This document shows positions 33,601-48,100 of a stretch of 64,000 nucleotides of DNA, in pieces. Below the pieces are notes generated by a model. It searched no databases. It worked only from the letters and a program-made list of their open reading frames with translations, and was not told the origin of the DNA. Source of the DNA: Oreochromis niloticus. Its lineage: Eukaryota > Chordata > Actinopteri > Cichliformes > Cichlidae. Every line of letters begins with the position of its first letter. The stretch's first letter is position 1. Position numbers and translations under genes: made by a program. Location: NCBI RefSeq assembly GCF_001858045.2, contig NC_031973.2:13232664-13296663 (forward strand), written 5' to 3'.

Positions 33601-36600
33601 TTGTGTCTAGGTTTTTTTTTTTCCTCTTTTTTTTTTTATTACATTTTTCAATTTTAGATAACACTCCAAGAATAGACATCAAACAAAAATGAATCATAAA
33701 TCGAGGTCAGGAGTGAGCCTCTTTCCAAAGCAGAGAAAGGGTTAAAAGTGAAGGTATCTTTAAAAAAGATGGGAAGACTGATAGGAGAGGAGCTCTTCTC
33801 AGCAGAGGGTTCAGTGAACCATATGTAGGTGCCCACAGGCTAATGGGCCGGTTGGTCCCTGGCTTGCCAGGTATCCTGTATGCACATTTCCACCCCCCCA
33901 AAACAAAAAACACACACACACACACATAGACACATAGACTCTCCCTCCTCGTCATCCTCCAGCACCCACCTCTACAACCCCTCCCACCTTCACTCTGTGA
34001 AAATACCTCCTCCACTTTCCTCTAATCTCACCTTTTTCTCTGGTGCTGACCTGGGGAGGCTCTCTTTATTCCCCACTGCACGCCAGAAGCCAGCGTTGTG
34101 ATCGGAGCCCGGGCCCCTGCGCTGGTTCCCCTCTCCTCTCCTCTATCCTTGCCCTGGCTGCCCGCCTCCCCGACGGCTCTGCTCTATTGATTTACTCCTC
34201 CAACCAATGCTGTCTGTCTCTGTTTTGCACCACCAGCACCTAGGTCCCTCATCTCTATAACCCTCCCTCTTTCCTCATTTTCTTTGCTGTCTTCTTTTTT
34301 GTCTTTTCATACTTTCTTTCCATCTTTCTTTCTGTCCCCTCCTACACAACCATGGGCTATGGAAGGAAGAAACTGATGGAACAAGAGCGAAAGGAGTGAA
34401 AGAGACACGGAAAGATTGGTAGTGTGGGAGGGGAAATGGGGCCTTTGATTTTTCATTAGAAGCACCTTCATATTTTAATATTGGGTTTAATCGGGCCCTC
34501 GTGCCTTAAAGAAATAACCACTGAGAGATGATCCCTCGGCCTTCAAAAACTATATGGCGTTTCTTCAATCAAAGCCCTTCTTGAATTTGCTCTTTTGTTT
34601 GGAGTTCACTTTCAACACCCCTCCTTCCACCGCCTTCTCTTGCTGTCTCCTGGCCTATCACTTTGTGGTTACCGTCGTTAGGCTTATTGACTGATCTCAG
34701 CAGTACTTAGCAATAGAAATGACTTTGACAGGGAACCCCCCTTCCATTCACACAGGTATAAGAATGAAATAGCATGGTATCAGAGTGGTGTAATCCACTA
34801 CTGGCAAATGATAAAACCTTGTTTGCTTGTGGGCTAATTGATTGATAGATTAAAAAAAGCAAACTAATAAAGAGAAGTTTTATCACAGTTGTGTCAGACA
34901 GTGTCAGGTTTTTATTAAGGGACATGATCTTTTTGAAGCTGATCCACTCTGTCTGCCTAAAATAAGTCTCCTCACCTCACACCTGCTCAGATATGTCGCT
35001 GGCTCATTTATTGCCTTGCCGTTGTTGATCATTCACCTCTATTTGTGTTTTTTGACAATCGTTTCTGTGAGACTCCTTGAGGTATTTCATGGAGGTGGAA
35101 CACAATGCAGTGTGCGTCGAAGCCACCAAAGCACCAACCTGTGAGCTAATGAGAGGCCCCATGCTGTTATCTAAGGCTCCGGCTTCTCTACCACTGCTGC
35201 ACTTCTATTAGGGGAGAGAACACACACCGGGCTACCGTTCACATATGTTGCACGCGTACGTTCACTAAAGGAGGTTTCCCTGGGATGCAAAAGCTCACAG
35301 AAGCCTCCATCTTACATACAGTAGCCCCCATGTATGCTTCTGCACTCACACAAGCACACAACAGACAGAAGTAAAGGATTCGATGGCACCAAAGACCGCA
35401 ATAAAACAAAGGCGCAAATGACACCCTCCTGCGACAGTCCCAACTGTAGCTGCTTCCCTTTGTCTGATAATATATCAGATGTATTAAAAAGGAGCACTTA
35501 ATTGAACAACCTCTCCCAGTTTGTTTGTGTTAAAGGAGAGCAGAAGATGCTAGACAACAATTTGTGTGTGTGTGTGTGTTTCGCTTTGTGCTTGGCTGTG
35601 CATGTGCGTGTCTGTGTGTGTGTGTTAAACCCCTGCCGAGCAGAGATGCATTATTTAAGATGCTGTTGTGATACTTGTGCCTGCTTAAAGGTCTCAGCTT
35701 CCTTTTAACGCCATGCCGCATCAGCCCACCTCTGCCCCCACTTGTGGGGGGAACCAGAGTGGGGCCTGCTGGCGCTGGTCCACACATCACCTGGGAAAAT
35801 ATCACAGCAGGGGAGGAGAGGAAGTGAAATAGATAACCTTTGAGTTTAGCACACATTTTTGTGAAGACACATTTTACTGCTCCACTTCTGTGCTGACTTT
35901 AGAAATATTTTTTTACTTATTTATTTATTTTTACAGGATGTTCATTTTAGATTATTTTATACTCACCTTAATTTTATTTGGATTTTCATATTTTGTACAT
36001 CCCTAGAGCAACCGGGACAGGAAAATGAAAGGACTGAATGTCAGTTTGAGGCAATCACATGGCGTTAGACATGAGAGTTATTAAGTCTAACTTGCCCAGT
36101 TGCTCTCCTACTGGTGAAAAACCTTGTAATGGAACCTAGTACTATAAATTGAATGTGGTTAATTACTCTTCATGCTATGCCACCAGCCGTGTGTGCAGGG
36201 TGAAAAGGAAAAGCTTGGGAAAGTAGAGGGAAAAAGCGTCTGCAGAGGAACTTCAGGGCCCCTCATTACACTCTGCCCCTGGGTATTTTTACGCCTTTTA
36301 TTTCCCATCTAATGAACTGTTTACATTTTTTTTCTGCTTTCTAGGCGCCACAATTATTCGACTTGTCCTTGTGTCACTCGTTGCACCAGGCAAAAAGCAA
36401 GGAGGAGAGTTGGAGGGCATTGAAATGTGTATATGGATCTCAGTTTGTTTCATTTGAATTTTTCTGAGAAAGTTTTGTTTAATATTACAGAGACCTTAAT
36501 TGGAGACTGATGTGAATTTATTTTGAAAGGTCATATTATTATTATTATTTTATTATTATTATTTACAATTAATAACGCGTTTTTCTGTGAGTGGTTTATG

Positions 36601-39600
36601 AAGGAATTAAGAGTCGTCATGTTTATTTAGCAAAAGTATACCATTGCATGCTCATAGACTATAAAGGAATTGTACACAAAGAAGATATCCATGTATTTGT
36701 TATAATTGAATTAATATCATTTGCTGCTCAGAGGATTATGCTGAACTGATTAGCATATCTGATATGAATTGTTATGCGTGCATATGTAATTATGTTTTGA
36801 TGAGTAAAGAAGAATACTTTTTTTTTCCTTTTCTGCTATCCATGTCAGCAGAGGTAAAACGTGTGTTTTTGACAGGACACCAGCACCTCCATCGCCGCAT
36901 TTGACGGGATGCGTGGAGTTTTTAAAGGCAGGCCACTTTGCATAAAGTTAAGATGTACCTTTTGTACTTTTCTTGTGTGCTTCCGGGAATAGAAGCAAAT
37001 TCTCACCCAAGATTAAAAAAAGTGACAAAAGACAGACCTTTCAAAAGGATTTAAAAAAAGCTCTTTTTTTCCCCTTTTCTGAGCAATAAGGTATCTTCTG
37101 AAAGCACGTATTCTTTTTTAGATTACAAAGCCTGATTAGTTGGTTTCGTCTTAAGATGCGGAGCTCTGTCTTCACGTACTGTAAATAGATTGAGTTAGTT
37201 TTAGAGCTTTTTTTTTAATTATTATTATTAATGGAAAATAAGGTTTTTACAATAGAGCAGATATCTGCTTTCCTGACCTCGAGACTTTGCCTGTTGTCAC
37301 TAAACACCCAAACTTATAATCAAAATCTGTTACTGTATTAAGCAGTCAGTATTGCACCTGCTTATATTTTACATCAAATGGGAAGGCAGTAGTCACTTAG
37401 GAATCTGTTGTTTTCCAGAGGGGGAATCCAAAAGCTGGAGTGTGTACTGTAGGTACAGGGAAAGTAGCGGCAACACTTTCATTTCAATGACATTTTCCAT
37501 TCTTTATACTTTCTTTGTTATCTACTCTGTTCTCATTGCAGAAACCCTTCATACATTCATCTGTAACAAACAGCTATTTAGAAATACCAAAAAAGCCCTG
37601 CATATGGTTTGAAGGCGACGTAAGCCTCAACATTCAAATCAATGCTTCTCCCAGGCTTCCTCGTCTCAATTACTGGTGAAGTCGTCTTTCCCCCTAAGTT
37701 GCACTGAAGCTCTTTAAGATGAAACTCGACTTAAATGGAATATGTGGGTGTTTTTCCTGGCAAAAAAAAAAGTGCGCGTGTGCCTGGTGTACAAGTGTAC
37801 ATGCTGTCTTTATATTGTCTTTATTGTCTTTCTGATTTTTAACAAATCTGAAATTCCTTTTTCTTGTGCTTACAGTTGCACTAACAGCAACACAGTGACC
37901 ATTCGGTTACCCTGGTGTAGAAGGTTTACAATGCTGGAATGAATGGTTTGTTGTTGTTTTTTTACGGCGATAAAATACGGTTTAAATTATGTTTCAAATA
38001 CATAAACATATGCATAAGGCATTTAAATTAAGGATGACGAGTTTCAGATGACAGAAAATAAAGCAGAAATCATCTTATTAATTATCCTTATGCTCTCATG
38101 ACCATTTAAATAGCGCATGTTTCACCAGTTTACCTTGAACTGGCTGTTCCTAGTTCATTCAGCATTAGAGCAATTAAGGTAAAAGTAAAATAATATTCAA
38201 AAACCAACTTTAACAGCATCTTTTGACAGAGTGCTCCTTTATACCGGTGTGTGTCTGTGTTATTTCAGACTGTGCTGCCAGTCTTTTTCTTCAGTAGGCG
38301 TTTAGTGGTTAGGTTAGGTCCCCGTGGTTGGCTATTGTTTGGGTGCGCTCTTTATGGGTTTTGTGGTCTGGGTTGTCTATCTAGTCAGTAATTACTCCAG
38401 AGAACTGTGGCCCTCACCATCCCGATAATAACAAATCACATCAGCGAGGAGTTTCCACTCAGTGCTCCAGATTATGAGGAGAGACAAATAAATAAAATCA
38501 ACCGGCTCAGTTTTGATTGGTTCCAAAGTTATTTCAATCAAGCAGCTTGATGTCATCACTCCTGAGGTTCGAATTGGCATTTTCAAGTTTGGTTTGTGCT
38601 TTTTCTCATGGTAGGTACCATTAAAGTGCTTAGTGCTATAGCTTCTTCAAACTTTTACTGTTAAGAAAGAGAGGAGGAAAGGATAGCGCCTTTGAGGGGG
38701 GAAAAAATGTCCCCACCAGGTAATTGGTGTTCCTTTGCTTATTCCCTGACTTTTGTTTTATTTACTTAGAGTCAATTACAATATAAAAATAGAAAAATTG
38801 AAAGAATTTGTGCTGAGGAAAAGTGATATTTTCATTCCTCTGCTGGTGTTTGTCTTTGATTTTGCCCACCTCCTGCAGCCCACCTAGAAACCCTGTCAAG
38901 GCGGTGACAGAAAGCGAAGGAGGCTTAGTAAACACTTTCTGTGTCTGCTGCTGGTGTGTATTTAGTTTAGAGGGCATGCCAAGAGGCTGTTTTTCCATGG
39001 GTCGGGCGTCTGTAAACAAGCAGTACAACGGCAGCCCACTCTTCCACAATCGGAGGTGGCACACTCTGAAGTGTGTATGAAATGTGTGTGTCTGAGTGTT
39101 TGTGTTTTTGGGTGGGTTTTTTTTTTTTTTTTTTTTTTTTTTAGGTGGGGGGGACATGGCTTCCCTCTTATTCTAGCCTATCTGGAGACAGAGAAAGAGA
39201 GAGCGTGAGAGAGAGTTGTGTGTGCGTGTGTGTGAGGGAGAGAGAGGCAACCCCAAATCCGATGGGCCGCCAATGGGTGATGAATTATTCCCTGTCTGAG
39301 TCACAGCATTGGTGTTATCACAGAGCCTGCCACTGCACTGGGATGACAGCAGTGACAGCCCCTAGAAAAGATTTAGCGCTGACAAGTGATACTTCCTCAT
39401 AATACATCTCCCTGGCCCTCTCCCCTGTCCCTGGTTCCTCAGCCTCTCCCTGCACACAGGATGGGTTTTTTTTTTATCCCTCAACTTGTATTTGTTTAAG
39501 TGGGCAAGGTGTATATGCGTGTGTGTGTGTGTGTGTGGTGGGGGCTCTTTGCCACCACTGCTGTGGCATGAGTGCATGAAGTAAAGTCGATCAGCTTGGA

Positions 39601-42082
39601 AGGAGGCATAGGCACAAACCCCGAACACTGTTTGTTGCTGGTACATGTGCTGAAAGGGAAAACACACACTTATACACACCCTCCATGTTTGATTCGGTTT
39701 GTCACAGAGTTCCATTAGGGGGCTCTCGTGCTTAAGGAATGCCTGTTGTGTTTTTGCATCAACAACAGTACTAAGCCATATTTCCCCACTTGTTTTCTCT
39801 TTTTGCTCTCCTCTTTTTCTTCCTTCTTCTTTTTGTCCTTCTTCTTCCTCATCCTCCTCCTCCTCCTGCAGAAAAGGTCACGCATTGCCTACAGTGATGA
39901 GGTGCGCAACGAGCTCCTGGGGGATGACGCCGGTTCTTCGGAGAGCCAGGTAAGGTGCTAATCAGGGGCCCAAATGACACCAGTGTGGGTGGCTGACTGG
40001 CCCCCAGGGTGGGGAGGCGGGCCCCTCGTAGCGGCCATCGAGAGCTGAAACCACACCATTGTCACTAAGCCATGCGGAAGTAACACTGTTTAATGCAAAG
40101 CTGGGCTAGCAGTGAGTGGGCTCGGGGCATGGGACCAGTGTCTGGACACAGCCAGATTGTGACCGACCCACACATGCACACAAACACAAGCAGTGCACCT
40201 AAACACAAATACACACTTAAACACAGATTTCAATCCAAAACCCCAGCCTCCCTGCTCCAACCGTCCCACAGCTGTTCTCCAGCCGGGTACGGACTTAGGA
40301 TCATAATAGATCCTCATGATCAAGACACACACAAAGACACACACACGCACACAAAAATGAACACACAGCCGCTAAATCTTACTCTCTTGTCTTTTTGTGA
40401 ACTCCAGTGGTGAATGATGTGTTCCCTTACTGATGACTGAAAGAAATTGAAAAAGTACTCCATAAAAGTTATCTAGTCACTAAATAATTTCATCTAGTAT
40501 ATCATGTCAAGCTTCAAAGAGAAATCTTATTTTTTTATTGCCCCTTTTAATAATTTTTATCTGTTAGCTATCTGTATATTCACAATTGTTTGGGTTTGTT
40601 TTTTTGTTTTTTTTATGTGCCATCAGTCCAGCCTGTTGAATCTGGGGATGTAAACAACATGAGCACATGAGCAATTTTCCTTTAATGTCAGCAATATTTA
40701 CAAAAGATTTGTTTACATCAGTTTTGAGGGGGTTTTGATTAAGAAGACATTGCAGTTTTAATTTGCTAAAAATATACCACACTCTTTTAAACTTAATTTT
40801 AAATAAATTGTTTCCAGTCAAACAGTAATACATCAGCAGCACTGCTCACCTGCACAGCTGCCACTCATACACAGCCACTCTCAACTATGACAAAATGTCT
40901 TTTGACTAATTATATATTGCCTTTAGAGTCAGCTGTCTTCTTGCAGAGGTTACTGTGTCTTAAGGCACACACACACACACACACACACATGCACCCACAT
41001 GCAAATAAATGCTTTCCACATACTAAAAAGAAGAAAGATGAATACATATTTGCACATTTAGTCTCACAGCGATATGCGAGTATATTTAGATGATTCACAT
41101 CCAGGCAAAGCTAAATAAAGTTGTCTGGTTTTTTTTCTGGGGTTTTTTTGAACATTTCCCTATTACCATTTCAATGATGACCCATGAACTGCGCATCTTA
41201 GAAACATATGTATCACGAGCCAAGATGTGTAATTGATATGCATATTCTTGGCAAATTAGCGAGACACAAAAGTGGCTCCGACATTTTATGCAGAAGTTAG
41301 AAGGAGATTTGCTGTCAGAAATGCCACATTTGAGACTCTGATGGGTCCTATCAAAATCTTGTCAAGGAAAAGCTGAAAATCCAGATCCCATTTCATTTCA
41401 AATCTTATTTCCCCTTCATTAAAAATGTATCTGAAATATTTAAAACTAATATTTGTAAATGTGAAATGTATAAATCTGAGAGGACAATAATAATAATAAA
41501 AAAGTTTAGGATTAATATTGTGGCATAGTACTATAAATTTACATTATAGGATTTTGAAAGTTGCTGTTGTATTTTAATGAATAAAAATATTCTTGCTTTT
41601 ATATTATTTAATATAATTGTATTTCTAAATTAAGATAAAATATGTGGCTTTAATCCATGCATGTACAAATAAAAGTAGTAAAGCGTGACATTTAAATACA
41701 TGAACACATCCACCCCATTATTTTTTAATCCTATTTAATAATAACATAATCATATTTATTAAAAATCACAAATTCACATATATAAAATAAAATTTAGATT
41801 ATTTATTAATTTTAAATTAAGAGGAAGACCTTTTTAACTTGGGGAATTTAGGTCAAACATGATGCCCTTAAAAAAAATTAGCTAAGATATGTGATTTATT
41901 ACTCTTCTTTCATTTTATATTCACAAAATGTATTTATTGAATAGACTTCTGGGACTTAAAATGTTACATTTTTTTTATGTAAAAAACTCTTGAATGAATG
42001 GTGATGATGTCTGTTCAACTTTAAAAATTAAAAAAATAATCTAAAACTGTCACATACACACAAACGCACACCTGCAAACGTG

Positions 42083-42124
<42 letters not shown>

Positions 42125-45100
42125 AATACAAAGCCGAAGAAAGAGTTCATCTCGGGGGCAAAAGCAAAGTAAATAGATGATATACATTTATCCTTTTTCT
42201 TCCAGGTGCCGTATTTGCCTCATTTTCATTTAAAAACTTGTGGAGATAATACTTGTCTTGGTCTTGCTGTGAGTGGAGTACTCGCAACTTCAGGGTTTTT
42301 TTTTATCTAACGAGACGGCGGTGATAGGAGAGGGGAAAAGATGGTGGGGGCCGGGGCAAGTCGGTCAATTTAATTCCTGACGATCTGAAAGAGGTCAGGA
42401 TCATTTCATATAGCCCTGGCTGAGCAGATCATTACCAGTCACAAATCTGTTGGTTACATGGCAAGGATTTATAGCTAAGTAAATAGGGAACCGTCATAAG
42501 TTCTGAAAATGGCGTGTTGGCCCTGCGATAATGGCTAAAGGACGATTTAATAGAGTTCGGCATTTATTCGTTATCTGTATGCGGACAGAGACTGAATTGG
42601 CACTATCACTCATTTTTTTAATAATGTGGTAGGCTACCATTGCACATTTTTTTTTCCCTTTCTGTTTCCTCTGCATGCAACACACGCACACACACACTGT
42701 CAGCACACACAGACGCCACACACAAAGCAACAAATGCGCACACATTTTTCACACACGAACACTATACGGAATAGTTTCGATTTCAGTCACAGCAGAAGGC
42801 TTGGCCACAAGAGATTGTGCTGGTTTGAGCCGGCATGGACCAGATTTTGCAGGCTACAAAGGAAGCAGATTACCACTTGTATCGAATTCCGTATTGGATA
42901 AAAAAAAAAAATCTTTTGTTTGAAAAAAAAAATTGCTGATTATCATAACAGAAAAATTGCAGCAGTGCAATTTTGAATACTGGCTGGCATCACAAAAACA
43001 CAAGGAACTACGCTCATGCAGGAGTAATTATACCATTTACAATATTCTGTATTTACTGCTGTATATCTCTTGAGCAACACGAGCATCACTGGCCAGACTA
43101 AAGAATGGATGCCAAAGAAAAAATAAAGCTAAACAGGAAGAAACGAGAAAAACAGCTCACCATGCCCCTCATATAGTTTTAACAAATCCTCCACAAGCAC
43201 TTGCAATCAGTCAGGCAGCACAAATGAGCTAGAACAAGTTTTGTTTGGTCAGAGCTCTGCCATTGACTGATGGCAGAGCTCTGGTGAGGGATCTCAGGAT
43301 CTGATGGGGTTTTTTCAAGCCCCAAATAACCACATTCACAGTGTCGTTTTAAACTTTGGCCTCTTCAATAATGCATTCTTAGCGGGAGTTGTTGCTTAAG
43401 TTAGAAAAGAGTGTTTCCTCACTAAAGTGCGCCTTGTTACTGCCGACATTTTCAAGGGTAAGAGCTCTTTATAAAAACATGGAGTTATACTTGTTTACCT
43501 CCCACATTACAGATATTGACAATATTTTTTTTTTATTTGCACCACTCACTGAAATGTCACAGAAATATACTTATGATAAACAAAAATGATGCAAGAACTA
43601 TTTTTGACATGCTTCTAAAATTACAATGGGATATGCTGTGGCAAATGCAAGATTATAATGTGTGAGTTTCTTTATTTTTCAGTCAGTTTTTGTCTAGCAC
43701 AGACTCATCCTGAATTCATTATTTATGACACATTTCTGTGTTTACTAGTTTGTTATAAATAGAGGAGAGGGAAATTTAGGGAGTACAGTATTGTTTTGTT
43801 GTTGTTGTTGTTGTTTTGAATTTTGGTATAAGATAAAAGCAAATGTTAAGTCGTAGTTTTAATTTTAACTAGATTTTCCTCCTATATTGTTCACAATTAT
43901 CCCAAATAAATTAAGTATTTGTGGCCCTAAGTCTCCTTTTACAGCTACTACCTTTTTAATATTGACCAATTAAATATTAGATTAGTTTAATTAAAATTAC
44001 TTTACAAGGCTTACACATCAAAAATGTGTCCTTCCTCTTTCTCCTCCAAATGTGCTGCATTCCCATGTGAAGCCTTCCTCCTCTGCAACCCTAACTTAAG
44101 AACAGGCCAGGGAACCAACCTTTTAATTGTGATTGGGCATAATTAATGGCAAATGGGATTACTGCCCTCCCTTACATGTCTGTTTCATTATCAGAGATGC
44201 AAGAATTTCCAGGACAGGGAATAGGAATAGCATTTCTTATTTACTTCACTTTAAATTTGTTATTCTCTTTCATGAAAAATGTATAGCTATGCTAAGATTC
44301 ATTTTTCATGATCTATGGTTGTCCCAATAATAAGCAGTACTGTATGTATACACAATTGTAGCCTTACATGGCTTTCCATGCATACGCTGAACAATCTGCA
44401 CCTTTAGTGCGATTGATAACAGACATTAAATATTGACAGCATACCAGCATTGATAAACAGCGATGCAAAATAATGTGCCTCAGCATTTTTATAACTCAGT
44501 TCCACCGTTTCCTTTTTTTGTTCATTTTGCAGAGAATTGCACAGTGACAGATGAGAAAATTTCGCTCAACATTTAATCTTACTATAAATGTGCAAACCAT
44601 ATTTTACTCATTCTTTCTTTTCTCTCGCTATATCAATTTCTGTAATGTGACTTCCTTGATAATCTCGGTTGATTCTGCGAGTCGAACGATCCATTCCCTG
44701 TGCTTGTTTAATGTGACAGCAGCAGGACTTGATCTTTGTTTGTTCAAAAAAAGTCAGCCCAAGCGGCGTGTTTAGCTCCGTTTAATGTGTTTGTCTTGTG
44801 ATTTCCAAATGCTAAACATGCAAACAGATAAATCGTCAAGGTTAATTCTCTATCCAGCCATATGACTGATCGTCTTCTTGCCATGTTTCTGCTTTTTTTT
44901 TTAATCTATCTTTCACTTTCTTCATCCTTCTTTTCTTCTCCTTTTTGCTCTCACGATGCAGTTGATAAAGTTGCGTGAAGAGGTAAGTGCTTTTCTGATC
45001 TAAGAATTTAAGTTCTGCTTTCCGTATGAAACTACCTATTTGCCCTCCTTTCTTTGTTAGAAAATTAGGACCACTCATTTGGACACTTTCTGGATGTCTG

Positions 45101-48100
45101 ATTGAACAGTGTAAAGGCCGAACCGCAGATAATGAATTTACTAAGGGTCAATCCCTCAAGTTCCCCCTCCTATAAATATCAGGAAGCGAAGATGAGATAT
45201 TATTTCTGATGCAATTGTTTAAGGGCAAATATTAGGGAATCAAACTCAGAGTTCCTTCAGTTACTGGGACCAACAACCTTCAAGAACTTGATCAGCTTTT
45301 GAGTTTTGATCAGGAATGGCAGCTTGAAACTTTTTACTGTTCCTTAAATATCTTAATATGAGGCCAAAGCTGCTTGTGCAGTGAAAAAAAAAGACTGAGG
45401 TTATTTTTAGTGATTTTTGTTATGTGTTTAAGAGTGCACATTATAGGCTAGTATTTGTTTTGTGCTTTTGATTACAAATGAAAGGAAAGAGATGCTTAGT
45501 AAGGTGTTGGGCCACCACATGCCGCACCTTGGCTTTGATTGCACAAGTCCCTGGAAATCTCCTGGAGGGAAGGAACGCCATTCTTCCAAAAGATACTCAT
45601 TCATTTGGTCTTTTGATGATGATGTTGGAGAGGACTAACTAACACATCAATCCAAAATCTGCCAGAGGTGTTAATCTGGGCTGAAGGGAATCTGAAGACT
45701 ATAGCATATGACTCACATCCTTTTAAAACTCATCAAGCCATCCACTGACCCTTCTTTCCATAGACCATATGTAAAGTAAGCCTCAAATTTGCCATCTTGA
45801 TTTTTTTTTTTAAACTTAAAGTGACAATTTTCACCGTGATATTAAATTGGTTGGATTTAGTACACACCTACCCCATCTCACTTCCTTTTCTCATGCACAG
45901 GAAACTTTTATTGTAGTGAATTCGATTTTGTGTACCAGACGATAATCATGTTTATTTCTTCTGTAAAGTTTGATATTGAAGTAGAATGACTTGATTTTGA
46001 AGCTGGCCTCAAGTGGCCATTTGAGGAACTGTAGTTTGGAACTTTTAGTAGAAAGGTTGTGGATTATCAGCCTTTATAGCATATCAATGTACAAAACAGA
46101 TAAACTAGTGTTTTGACTTAGCAGAAAAGAAAAGTTAGCTACAAGGATACAACTTAAAGTTTAGATAACAGGATCATTTCCAGCCTATATATAGGTCTGT
46201 TGAATCTTGAATCATACTTAGCTTAATACATTAAAACAAAATGGAAGAGGAGTGGACAGTAATGTGGAGATTTTAATGGAAATATAGCATCTCAGAAATG
46301 GAGGGAGTGTGCTTGGAAGAATTTGATCAGTTCTTTATTCCACTCTCTCAGAAATCTTGCTATAGTGCTGACCCCCCATCTGCTGGAGATAATGTGGAAA
46401 CCAAAATGCAAACCAGAACATTTTTTTTTCTGGATTGTCAAGTTATTAAAGGCTACTTGAGAGAGCTACATAGTGTCCTGCAAGATAATTTTAATTGTGA
46501 ATTCTCCTAGAAACTAAGTCTGTCTGTATAGATCTGTTTTCATTTTCACGAATTTATATTTATGTTTATTCTTTCTTCCCTCTTTCCCCACATTAATAAT
46601 AGTAATAATGATGATGATAAAAAATGAATAAAAAGTTAACCGCATGCAGAAACTAGCATCTTTGTTAACTTGTTTAACTCATTTGCTTACCATATTTGAA
46701 ACTGTATGTATTGATATATGTAGTTATTATAACGATATTTTAAAGAGGTGACTTATCAATAAATACTATTATTATTTATAACAATTGTTCGCCTTGGTTG
46801 GCAATAGTAGGTGTTAATATCACTGATGTTATAATTATTTTAATAGTTTTGTTTATTCTGACACAAATCCTGTAAATAAGTATAATTCTTATAGATTTCC
46901 TCTTGCTTTAGTTTTCTTTTTTATTTGATTCATTTGATATGTAAAGCCCTACTGGGCTGTCTCAAACATCTATCACTGTGCTTGAATCAGGTTATTGTTG
47001 TGTATATTGTCTTTATTATTTACCGGAGTATCGATAGTTCAGGTTAAATTGAAATGTCTTATAAATGTTTAATTACATGTCTAGCCTTTTAGAGTTTCTT
47101 TTCTTGGACTGCCCAGTAATGCTACTAATGGTAGGTTCAACATCAGCTTACCTTAATTTGAATGTAGTCATTGTCTCATTGTTGATAAACAGATATTATA
47201 CATATATTTAGCTTTATATTGTGCATGTATTCTTAAGTCTATATAAATTGTATTTAACACTCAAAGAGGCAGGTTCTTTAGTTATTGTAGGTTACATTAT
47301 ATTGTTGTCCTGCCCTGAACTCGTCTTTGTAGCTATAGTTACAGTATGTTGTTAAATGTGCCTTCGAGTGAGACTTTATTCAAGAGGGATTCTGCAGAAA
47401 CAGAGTAATTCAATTCCTATCAAAGCTTCTCCATTCACACCTATCCATAATTTAAAGTGCCAGCTTGGCCCAGATGCCATGTTATTGTGCTTTTTTCCCT
47501 TTTATTTAGCTTTACTTTTGTTTCCCCTTCTTCTACCCACTTTTTTCAGCATTTCCTCCTAGCCTGAGGGTCAGAAGACATCTTGAGTTACCTCACCTGT
47601 CTACCCTGTTTGGAATGGTCCAGTCTGTATAATCGGGCTTCAATCTTTGCCCTCGTCGCCATTGCAGTCTTTTACCCTTTTGCTCTTCCTGCATTTGAAT
47701 CAAAGGCTGGCGCAGCTTATACACACTTAAGCCTTGCTTTTAAAAAACTGCACTTTTTTCTTCAGCTGAAAAACATGTTTAAATATTTAGCACCCATATT
47801 CACAGCTGTTTGACACTTGTAATTCCTCGTCTTACAAGTCCCAAACAAACGGCAGAGAAGATCACACAGTCAGTCTGAATCACAGCTGTCATCATTATTC
47901 ACTTTGACTCTCCCCCACCCTTATTGAAATAATAAGGAAATCATCTGAACTTTGGAAAATGGTGATAGTAACCGCCTGTGTTTGATATTGAAAGAAGGCA
48001 GGAGAAGGAAAGAAGAGGGGAGAGATTTCTTTTGAGCTACAGCTGCATTGTTCTGGGGCTCCCTGTTAATAACTTACAACTGAAGAGTGTTTCTTGACGC

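Larger units (their letters stand above)
24333..39871 (+). other. vti1a intron 3 (15.5 kb)
   Basis: Mostly AT-rich, with an AAAT microsatellite (27599-27631) and an ATT-rich stretch (36533-36565). It also has a GC-richer zone at about 32100-35800 that includes a block with two opposed TCF/LEF motifs (34440-34620). A 26-T run (39117-39142) and a GT tract (39517-39537) lie near its end. Open frames here lack splice context and family similarity. No gene recognised inside it. Confidence 0.6.
39950..44961 (+). other. vti1a intron 4 (5.0 kb)
   Basis: Lies between exon 4 and the microexon. It holds CA tracts (40965-40989; 42089-42122), an AT-rich block (41400-42050) and a perfect 14-bp hairpin (43250-43283). 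Its last 80 bases are pyrimidine-rich and lead into the microexon acceptor. No gene recognised. Confidence 0.6.

Noticed and set aside
33707..34015. Overlapping frames of 60-102 codons in the GC-richer part of intron 3
   Set aside because: They arise from GC-rich and simple CA/CT sequence, overlap on both strands and match no family.
38762..39157. 131-codon minus-strand frame starting with a Lys run
   Set aside because: The Lys run is the poly-T tract read backwards; there is no family similarity and no splice signals.
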